Origin: Jaapia argillacea MUCL 33604
Taxonomy: Eukaryota; Basidiomycota; Agaricomycetes; Jaapiales; Jaapiaceae
Length of the DNA: 64,000 bases
NCBI GenBank assembly: GCA_000697665.1
Contig: KL197756.1
Coordinates: 1 to 64,000 of the forward strand
Reading direction: 5' to 3'
Shown: piece by piece, positions 22,658 through 32,700 of the stretch
Position numbering within the stretch: the stretch's first letter is position 1
Layout of the letters: the number at the start of each line of letters is the position of its first letter
Program-made: the position numbers and the translations under genes
Notes under the pieces: model-generated
Told to the model about the DNA's origin: nothing
Seen by the model: the letters and a program-made list of their open reading frames with translations, nothing else
Database searches by the model: none

Positions 22658-22844
22658 CCAGCTACCAGTGGTGGATCAAGGCAGTGGGATGCAGACGTTG
22701 GTGAGGTGGGGGAAGCGCGAAAGCAGTGGTATGATAAGGATTGGAAGAAAAACGAAAACCCAGAACGCGTTCGATGAGGGAGGCGGGAGCGGGAGTGCCT
22801 GATTTTGGACGAAGATTTACCTTCTTGATGTGGCTGTGTTCTCG

Positions 22845-24546
22845 ATGCTTCTGACAGAGTCTGCCACGGGCCGGCCTTCCTCTCTCTCACATGCCACCTC
22901 CGAATCAAAATCTGCAAAGTATGAGCTGGCGTTGACCATCACGATGACTTTCGAAGACGGCGGCGAAACATCTTTGCCTTTACCCAATCTTGGCTTGATC
23001 AATCTCCCACCACAATCCAGACGAGTCACGGATGCTGACGAAGAGGTTGCGATTCGTTTTTCGTCGCTTTCTATCCGGTCGTAACCTCCATCGAACTCCC
23101 TGTCTTAGATTTTCCTGCTGTACACTCGCCTTTCGGGTCGCACTTCTTCTGCCTCAGACAAAGCCGCTTTCAGAGGGTTGGGCCATGTGGACTCTCATAA
23201 AGACACGTTGTCCATCAAGTTCGAGCTAACTCCTCCCGGCATACCATCGGACCAGACAACACCTCCGCTAGATCCAAATGACATCACGCCGCCTATAAAG
23301 CATAAGCACGTACACCATATGAAGAAGACTCATAAGAAGAAATCTCCTCACACCGATCCCGTGACGGTAGAAATCGAGTTGGCTCAGGATAAGACTGCGC
23401 TTAGGAGTAGAAAGGGTGATACTGGAAGTGTACTTTGGAAAGCGAGGTGAGAATGTACCTTCTTTGATTCCTTTTCTCGTCTCTTTCACTCTAATTAACG
23501 ACGTTGACTCATTCTTCTCGAACGTTAGTCTCGAGTTCGCGCAATTTATCCTCCAGCAACACCATTTCCCGCCTGTTCACCAACCTCCGTTACTGGAATC
23601 TAGCCGCCTTGCAAAGTCACAAATACTCGAGTTAGGGTAGGACCATTTGCTCTCTAAATTCTTGCCTTCCGCTTGTCTCATGGATCATACTTCTCTTTAC
23701 CTGATATCTCCGGTATCGGTGACCGATGTTCCTGCAATTGCACGATTCTTCATTTCGTCAAAAAGAGCGGGAACTGGTCTCCTCAGTATCGCATTCGCCC
23801 CCCTAGTCCAGAGCTACACGGTGACGGATATCGCAGAGTTGGTCCCGCTGATCCGAAAGAACGTCGCTATGAACTTTCCTACCTCGGCAACCTCGTCGAT
23901 CCTTGACTATCACTCGCATCACGCACAAGAACGCCAGCGCAGTGGACATTCGCGGTTACGAGACGCACGCGGAGACCACCCACCATCCCACGGTCACTCG
24001 TCTCCCTCACACTCTCGTCCCCATTCCAACCACTCGACTCCCTCTCACTCTCGCCCCCATTCCCCTCCACCGCAGTCGCACCCCAATTCGTCAAATATTG
24101 TAGTGGAGGACCTGGATTGGATCACATTTCCCTCCTCTCGCAAGCACAACGTAAATGCTGGTGTTAAAGGAGATGGAGAGATAGACTTGATACTAGCGGT
24201 GGACTGTATCTACCACCCATCACTCATTGCTCCCTTGGTCAACACAATCCACGCACTATCAAATTCTACACCTCCTCTTCCCACCCCTCATGTAGTGCAG
24301 GTGAAAGAACCCGAAGGCGTGGATCCTCTTGGATCAAGTGGAGAAGCGGATCGCAAACGTACACCCCTCGTCCTAGTGTTGGCAGAACTCCGGGCAGAGG
24401 ACGTTATACGTGAATTTCTTGATACGTGGCTGAACGTGTCTTCATCGCAGAATCCAGCGGAGGGAGGGGAGTGGGAGATTTGGAGTGTGGGCGAGGCGCT
24501 TGGGATGGATGAGTGGTATGGTGTTTGGGTTGGCTGGAGACGTTGA
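22845..24546 (+). CDS. Rkm5-like (METTL21 group) protein-lysine methyltransferase
   Basis: Four exons (22845-23077, 23174-23446, 23529-23636, 23766-24546) give about 464 residues. The core reads VEIELAQDKTALRSRKGDTG, then VLWKASLEFAQFIL and motif I LELGAGTGLLS, the acidic VTDIAELVPLI, and LILAVDCIYHPSLIAPLV. The DCIY motif in that context is typical of yeast Rkm5, which methylates a ribosomal protein of the large subunit. An insertion of about 55 residues rich in His, Ser and Pro, with a repeated SHSRPHS unit, sits after the SAM-binding half. The frame upstream begins only at GTG; ATG 22845 was chosen. The first intron has a weak donor (GTCGTA), so that boundary is less sure. Confidence 0.8.
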
Positions 24547-24837
24547 TCCATGGTGTGTGAGGGTTGGAGGCCGACTTTTGGGCGGCTTCGCACTGGCTTC
24601 CAATCATCCGATGGTTATATGCGAAGTCAACGACAAGTTAACGATTTAATCATCATCATCAATGGTGGCTATCTTTGTTTATGACTGCGGAACCTTACTT
24701 CGACGAACCGGAGGTCATAGGATCGACACATGTGGAATGGCGCTTCACAGTACATTTTCATATGCCTCGTCAGACCCGATTTGAGATGAAGCCCTCTTGA
24801 AGATTTGGTCGCAAAATTTGGGCGAAGTGAGGTACTC

Positions 24838-25336
24838 AAGGACCCACCAATACTAGGACGGGACCAGATAAGCTGTCGGCGATATGGGACCAACATAAAT
24901 CTTCGCAATCGTCTTGATGGTTGTGTCCGCATCCTGAACTGGTTGCTGAGGAAGACTTGAGGGAAAGGCAGGTCGAAACAAGATATGATTTGGTTCATCC
25001 AATTGCAACTGCATTGCAGTTTGAGCGACATGTCTGCGAAGCCATGGACTAAACCGCACTCCGGAGGTAAGTAATGCTTCAACCTACCAGATCTTCTCCA
25101 AGATCCGCTGCGGCAGACATAACCTTCCCGAGTTGCCACTCTGAGTATAAGCTCCTTGGGGAACCAACGTTGAGGAGAGATCTCCTCGGAGCACACAGAG
25201 ATTGCTCGTTTGTGATGTTTAGGACGTGGAGGATTTCATCGAGTACGCAACTAAATGGAAGTACTTCCGCGACGTGATGACGAGGGTCAGTGCAGGGTAG
25301 CTCTTGGAAAGATCGTATCAGGGACCCATAGCCCAA
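24838..25336 (-). pseudogene. Remnant resembling a BTB/POZ-type gene
   Basis: On the minus strand a frame reads VAEVLPFSCVLDEILHVL and later LGKVMSAAADLGEDLVG. The next frame over then continues VEALLTSGVRFSPWLRRHV to a stop at about 24838. Spacing and wording resemble the C-terminal part of agaricomycete BTB-domain proteins, but the segments sit in two frames, no ATG starts them and no splice pair joins them cleanly. I take it as a decayed copy; a very divergent active gene is possible. The flanking 24547-24837 and 25337-25596 hold nothing else convincing. Confidence 0.35.
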
Positions 25337-25596
25337 TGGTTATCGAGGGGAATCAGGTACCTTCGTTAGAAAGCTAGTTTCGTGTTAGGAGTTTGCGATG
25401 AACTCCACCCACGAATGGTTGTGAGCAAGTTGTACGATGGAAAGGAGGTGATCGCTACGTAGCAAAGTGGGGCGAAGTAAGTACGGAGTTACGCGATCGA
25501 ACGAACTTCGCGCTCGGTTCGAACAACCTTGTTCTCCTTCTCCCCCTCACCTCACCCTACGAATCTTGCAAATTCCAAAGCCAAAAAGGCGCCAAA

Positions 25597-28500
25597 ATGA
25601 GCGAAGAAAGGAACTATGTGCACCTCGTTCCTCCGCTCTTTGAACAAGGCTCGCTTCCAGACTTTGTCCAGTCAGGCAGGTCGGTAGGGGCCTCCTTGAG
25701 TCCGTTGGATAATGCCATTGGTGTTTTCGTTGGGCCATCTGTGAGTTCCTCCTTTTTAAATATCTGCTTCCGCTTCCGGAACGCTTATGGTTGGTGTAGG
25801 AAAAGACGATGCTGGCGCCCACCCAGCGAAGAGCACAAGAAGGTCGAATGTATTTTGCGAGTATGCATAAACCGCCTACTTTGGAGAGACGTTTAGTACG
25901 TCTTCGTCTCCTTCTATTTTGTTTTATTGCTTAACTCTGACCCCCAAAAACAGTTCATAACAGACACCTCGGTGATCTTTGCTGCTTTTCAGAATCTGGT
26001 GACGAATTCAAAAGCACGAGGTCCTGAAGTGTTGAGGAGTGATGATGGGATGAGGATGATGGGAAAGTTGGCGAACGATTATGTTAATTTCTGTAAAGAG
26101 TGTTGGGTTCATGCTTCTGTGCGTCGTTTCTTCGTCCCCCCATCCTCCCTCCCCGCCTCAACTCTCGTCACACCCAGACAACCACAACACATCTCCCACC
26201 TCAACATTATAACACTCTCTACACCTCCTTCTCCCTCTTCACAACCCTCTACCTCCCTCCCAACCCTGCCTTACTCGACCTCCCAGTATCCGACGACCTC
26301 CTCGAGTGGCTCAACATCCATTTTATTGAACCTAGTACTGAAGAAGGTGATGCGCTGGTTATGAATGAGAAATGTTGGGAGGCGGAGGGTTTTTGGGATT
26401 ATTTACTTCGGTGCGCTTTTTCGTGTGTGTCTTGAAGTTTGGCCTGGATTAATGTGTGTGTGGGAGTATAGGACGACGTTAAGGCACTTGACAAAAGCGA
26501 CCACTTTCTTCTTAAACCTCTTATCAACATCGCACCCATCCCCACACCTCCGCTCACTCTCTTCAACTCTAATCCCACTACTGGCTTCTCATCCACGATT
26601 GGGAGAGTTTGGGAGTGAGAGGGAGTTCGTGGTCGCTTCGAAGAGGTGGAAATCGAGTGTGAAGGGGGTTAGGATTGAGTTGGACCTTGTGCCTGAGGAT
26701 GAACGAGGGGGCGAGGAAGGAGAGGGAGAGTGGTGGACTAATTTAAGTGATTTGGTGGGGATTTTGGAAGGGAGGGAGGAGGTTGTGCTTAGGGTTGTGG
26801 GAGAGTTGGGCGGTGATTGGAGGGAGGGTGTTGGGGTTTGGGGATGGGTGGATGGGAGGGTGAGGAGAGGAGATTTGCCGTGCGTCATTTCAAGTTTGAT
26901 ATTTTCTTGGACACTTCTTCGTGTTTCTTTTGAACAATTCTTTCTCCTTCCGTTGAACAATTTTCACCCTCCTCTTTTTAAAACAAACGTTCCAGCCTTC
27001 GTGGTGGTGGTGTATGGGTTGGTGGGTTACTCGGGTCCGACGTGTTTGAACCTTCGGCTTGATGTGTCCTGTCCCATTGCTCTTGACCAGTGCTCTCCAT
27101 CCCTGAATCATATTTGCCCCGAAGTGGGTTTATTCTTTCTTTGCCGTTGCGTTCTACCTCCTCACTCTTCATTTATTCATCTTCCCTTCTTCTTTTTTAT
27201 CTCCCCTGCGCTTTCCCTCCCTCCCCATTACCTATCGATCTAACTTTACATGACTTCGTCCAGTGACATCCTCCCACCCATATTGAACGCGTTACCTCCG
27301 GACCCCACTTCGGTGGAGGAGATGTTACATTTGTCATTGTTCAAAGGTGAGTTTTTTGTTTTATGTTCTAGGAAGGGGGGCGGCGTTTTTTCGAGAGTGG
27401 TACGAAGGGTTTGAGATAGAAAGAGGCGGCTAGGTTTGGCTACTTCGACGTTATGAGTGCGCGGATTTCGAATGCTCTGGGATTCTGAGTAGGCTGGTTC
27501 GGGTTCTTCAAGGTTCTTCCCGACCGCTGAATGATGCTTTGAGACTCCGCGACTTGGATCCCTATTCATTCCTTGGTAGGGATCGGACACTTGAGGCTAT
27601 TGAGCCTCCGCGCGTTGCTTGAGCCGCCCCGCCCATGGGTATTTGATCTCCGCGGTTCTGTTCCTTGTATACTCCTGGACGTTCCTTCAACTGGCTTTCT
27701 GATTCCATCTCTCGAACAGGCGATACCCTAGAAGCGCTGAAATGGGCAGAGAAATTGGATCCGTGGTTGGCTGCTCATTTGGGAGATTGTTTGCAGGCGT
27801 TGGAGTTGATTGGGGAAGGTGATGGGTGAGTTCTCGTTGCTCATTTTCTCGTTTTCCCCGCCTTTCATTTCGTTTTCCCAGTCTTTCCTGTTACTTTCGA
27901 CAAACTGATGGATCTTTGATTTTTTCTGGGGTTGTGTATTACAGAGAAGAACCGTCAGCGCGAGATCATTACATTATCTCCTATGCACACTACCTTCATT
28001 CAGACCCGGCTTTATGGAGGTTAACCGTGGACTATATGTGTGCTTGTGGGGATGTTGGGAAAGGGATGGGAGACGAGGTTTTGAAGAGGGTTCCATTGCG
28101 GTTACGTGGTTCATCGGCTTCTAAACAGACTCCTTTAGGTGAGTTGTGCGTCGCGCTTTTTCAAAGTTGGGGTGATGTTGATGGGTTTTGATTAAGGCAA
28201 GGGGAAAGAGAGGGAGGGCGAGGGAGAGAGCATCAAGAGGGGGGAGGTTGCGGGTGTTTTGAAGGAGATCAATCAGACTTGCTGGGAGTATGGGAGGGAG
28301 GAGGTTAGGAGGATGGTTTGTAGGGTGCGTTGTTTTCGTTTTCGATTCGATCCGATGTGGTGTGGGCTCTGAGTTTGGTTCGTTGTTGTGCGGTTTTGTT
28401 TTTCCTCTCCTTTCCTTCAGTCATCGCTTTTCGTTTCAGTCATTTACTCATAGTTTACAGATCGCAGCACAAGAATTCACTCAAGAGAAAGAATATGGAT

Positions 28501-29719
28501 TGGCTGTTTCGTATTGCACCTCAGCGGAAGATTGGGAGGGGCTTGGCAGGGTCGTTGACAAGGTTTTGGAGGAGTACGTTCAAAGAGGTGAGTGCCTCCA
28601 CTTTCGTGGCTAAATCCCGGGTTTCTATTGTGTTGTGCTGGATCCCCCTTTGGGCTTGCGGCCCTTGTCTTAGGAGTTGTGGGTACCGAGGCTATCGGCT
28701 CGTGTGTATATGAGGTTGGTGCCAGGCGTCAACATTTCCAGCGGGCGCTGCTCGGACTTCCAAAACCCAGCCTATCAAATTCGGGACACGCCTATTAACT
28801 CCGTATCTGATATGTGTTCGTGATCCGTGGATCATGGAATTAGGCAGAGATAGTGACGCTCTCCGTTTGGGAGGTTTCATCATCATGAAACTTTAGATCT
28901 CGTCTGCTTGACCAATTAACCCCTCCTTCTCCTCCATAGGTCCGGCTATCTTCACCCGGCTCGTAGCCTCCGTCGCACCTTCACTTCAACAACTCCGCGT
29001 GCAACCTAGTGCGTATGGGCCATACATTCATCGCCTGATGTTTGCGGTGAGGTACGCAGAGTTTCATCAGAGACTGGGGAATCAGGATTGGCAAGAGGCG
29101 GCGTTGGATTTGATTGGCATGTTTTGTGACGACGTTGTTCCGAAAAGTTGGTGGGCGGTACTTTTAGGAGATGCAGTTGACCTGTTGGGATATCGTAAGT
29201 ACTGTTTTTTGCATTTGCTTTCCGGGAATTTTGCGAGGAGATACGCATGGCTTTTTCAACGGCGTCATCGTGGGCGGTCGACCCCCTGAACTGGCGATCG
29301 ACCCCGGCTCTCTCGATTGTGTTCCACCTCGTTTCCCGAGATACCCTCCGTCTTCTTACAGCCTGACGGTTTCCTACCTCCATTTGGATTTTCGTTCCTT
29401 CCGCTTCCTTTCCTTCCTTCGATTGTGGATGATAACACACTAACCATTCGTCATCCACGCCATAGAAAAGGCCATGCTATTCTCAACTTCGGGAGTTTGC
29501 GTCCTGCTCCAAAAAGTCGAAGAGATCCAAGTGCGGACAGAACAAGGTTCCGGCGACGATTACTTGACGGTTCTCGCGCGGGTAACGAAATGCGGTGGGA
29601 TTAAGGAGGCTTTACATCGATTGAAGAGAGTGAGGTTGGCTTTGGCGAGATATTTTGCAAGGTGTACTGTCATCGATGTTGGGGGAAAGGAAGGAGGTTT
29701 TCGAGGCGTGAAAGGTTGA
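25597..29719 (+). CDS. NUP85: Nucleoporin NUP85 homologue
   Basis: Twelve exons: 25597-25740, 25800-25895, 25954-26118, 26178-26410, 26472-26879, 27264-27346, 27720-27825, 27945-28138, 28197-28324, 28461-28587, 28940-29194 and 29466-29719, about 730 residues. The Nup85 family pattern is recognisable in the C-terminal half: DPTSVEEMLHLSLFKGDTLEALKWAEKLDPWLAAHLGD (shown here in parts: DPTSVEEMLHLSLFKG, LKWAEKLDPWLAAHLGD), and later RLMFAVRYAEFHQRLG and DVVPKSWWAVLLGDAVDLL. Nup85 is an alpha-helical scaffold of the Y-shaped Nup84/Nup107 complex of the nuclear pore. Four introns are far longer (384, 373, 352 and 271 nt) than the 58-61 nt introns in the same gene, and two contain perfect hairpins. 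Confidence 0.8.
27557..27608 (+). other. Two perfect hairpins inside a 373-nt NUP85 intron
   Basis: GATCCCTA at 27557-27564 pairs with TAGGGATC at 27577-27584 across a 12-nt loop. GAGGCT at 27593-27598 pairs with AGCCTC at 27603-27608 across a 4-nt loop. They are 8 nt apart, inside intron 27347-27719. The pair could be part of an intron-hosted RNA such as an H/ACA snoRNA, but no clear hinge or ACA box was seen. Confidence 0.4.
28874..28891 (+). other. Perfect 7-bp hairpin inside the 352-nt NUP85 intron
   Basis: GTTTCAT (28874-28880) and ATGAAAC (28885-28891) form a perfect stem with a CATC loop, about 50 nt before the acceptor of intron 28588-28939. A smaller GATCC/GGATC inverted repeat lies at 28822-28833. 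Confidence 0.35.
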
Positions 29720-32700
29720 TTGACTGGTGCGCAACGTGTCGTGGCTGTGTTGCTTCCATCTCTTTCTTATCTTTCGCGATACATACATCCAATGGTATTT
29801 TCGCTTTCTCGAACTTTACGGGCAGGATCTGGAAATTGGCATTTCGAGAGCTAAGCGAACGACTGGTGGGATGGGCCAGTGCTGGTTTAGTACTCATCAG
29901 GAAATGGAGGGAGGAACGAGAATTTGTATTCTTGGTAGGGAGTTCCCCGCAGGTTCGACCTCGGCCAGTGCAAAGCGGACCTAGCAGTGTGTCCAGACAG
30001 TCTTCCGCACTGCGGTGGAGCCATATATGCAGAAATTGTTGGCTTTTGTCGTGGAGTGTCTTGGGCAGTCTGGCGGAATATAAGGCTATCAAGTATGGAC
30101 GTCAGGGCACTCGAGCCAGCCAATCGAGTCCGAGTCTGGTTAAAACCAGTCACTTCGAGGTGGTGGCGCGACGTTCATATCCTACTGTATCAGGGGTCAG
30201 GACACACTTGACAATCGATGACGTGAGTGATCGTTAATATTAGCTATCAGATACAGACAATTGAAGCCTCTGCAACCCAAAAGTTGGCCATGGGAGATAG
30301 AAGGCGGTTTTAGTTGTGCTTGGAGGACAGGATGACACAACGACTTGGTGGGAAGCATCAATCGTGAACGAGAAGTTGGACGGTTGGGCTTGGCTCGATT
30401 TCAAAATGAAAACGCTGTGCAACAAACTCAATCGCAGGTGGGCAAATTCCAGGAGATGGATGACAAAGACGGGCAAAGTGCGCCGTGCCTCGCGCCCAAA
30501 ACCTCCCCAAAAAAAAAACCGATTGAAGAGACGGAAGTGAATGACATTCAGTGGTATCCATTGGTAAGTACTGGTGACCTGCAGTCATGGCACTCGAGTG
30601 GGCTTTGCTCGATGACAAGAGGGTGCTCCCCCATCAGGCTTCATAAGGTTGTCAGTGAATATTATGGCGTGAACGATCAGATGACTTGCCTCTGTCGACA
30701 AGAGCTGATGCAGTCGTGCTCATCCTCCTTATGATACTGACTCAGACTACAGTCTCGGCTGTTACAGTCGACCTAGATTCGACCGGGTTACAGCACAACT
30801 GAGGGGGGATTCAGAACACATACTTGGTGGCGACCATTCTCAGGCCTGTGGTTGCAACGGTATGAGGTGAGGGTGATGATAATGTAGCACATCTGCACAC
30901 ATTGTCAGGGAGTGCATGTCGCGAACATTGGTGATACACATACCTTGGGGAGCAGAAGGGCTCAGATGTCAAGTCTGAGGGACGGCGTTTCTCTTGACAC
31001 CACCTTTATAGCAGTGCGAGCATTTGTCCTGCCATAAGCCCGCAAGTGCGCAGATAAACTCTGCGAATAGGCTCATCATAAATTTGAAGCTAGGACGTCA
31101 TCGAGAAGTTCGAGATGAGAGCCAGTGTGGAGGTCATTCCGCCTGCTCGGGAGCAACTTCATTCAAGACCACCACTTACCAGCACAGAATTAGAAGCCCG
31201 CGCGAATAAAGGAAGATACCACGGACCTCATGTCCCAAGCAAGTGGATGCAGCAGCCTACAGGGCAGGATTATCGATGACCGAAGTCGGTGCAGACTCGG
31301 AAGCAAACTTGGAAGAGAGCCAATTTCTTGGCTCGTTGAGTCGTTCCTCTGGGTCGTGACTGGGAACTGACTGGAAGTATGTTTAGGTTCAGGGCTGCGC
31401 GACTCGGGTGTGGTACATCAGATATATCCGCTAAATGTTGATCAGACCCGATGAAGAACAGTGAATGAACACGAAGTCACTGGGCATCAGGGAACTCGTG
31501 TGGAGCGAAATGGCGAGTAAAAGTTGTGGTTCAAGACGGCCGGAGGCATTTCCGCTGGTCGATCGGAAGTTGGAAAGAGATTATTGGAACCATTTCGCTG
31601 GACTCCTCCCCTGCCTCTTAATCCCTTCTTCTGGTTATCTTGACGTTTCTCGGCCGCTTCTTCACACCATCAACACATGCTAACCATTGTCGTTTTCATA
31701 GCGCCTGCCTTCAGCATTCCGATTGTTGCGCAGTCAGAGCAGTTGTCTATGCATACTCAGACTATCCTTCTTCTAGGTCACAAGTATAAGTTGGCATGGG
31801 AGGCTTGTCGGATCCCCTACGCTTCCAAGCATCTTGATGGTGGAGTTTCCATTACCCTGAAAATCCCTCGTGACCCACCTTGAATTTGAGTACGCCTTCC
31901 TCCCAATTCTTTCACATGTCCCAACGTTGAAAAAATTCGGTTTGTTCTCAGCGGTGACGGCAATTCTAGGGTTGTATTCGAGCTCTCAGCTTGGTTTTGC
32001 GCGGTACAGTCGACAATTGGAGCCTAACATATGCGTCGAACAAGATTGGCCCATCGGATGATGAATTCCGTTCTTCCAAGGAGTCGTCATCAACATGGAA
32101 AACACGATGTCCAGCCTATCAGCTGGTTCCGAATCTCTTGAGGGTTCTTATCCGCTACATAGATATGGGCCTAGCATTGGGTCAAACCTTTCCAAGATCA
32201 AATTCTGATTGAATGCCGGGCTAATAGCAGGGACTCTGCTTTTGAGCTTGTGACTGTATGCGATTCCATGCCTTATTCTCGTCGCTCTTCAATATGTCTG
32301 CTTGCCGAGATTTTGATCTATGTCTTCGGCCTCCATGTACGTTTACTTCTCATCCTTAGTCTTATATCGTCCATCAGAGGAGCACAACGTGTGGCTGACC
32401 GTTAGTACGATTCCAGATGATCACCCAGAAAGCGACTCACCGGGGATAGGTGGCACTTGAGAGGCTGCCTGCTCACTGGTTAGCTCCTCATGTTGCCATT
32501 TTCCTGTACGGTGGCAGCCGTAGCCTATCATTCGTCGCCCAAGATTCTCTATCTCGCTGCCATCCCAGGCACTTCCAACATCCTGTGATCTCGGATCGTC
32601 CCGTACTTCGGGGCCACAGGGATGACCTAAGGCCAAATTCTGCCGTCTGATTCCTGAGCAGTGGTAATTTATTGAGGATCGACATCCATGCCAATTCAGA

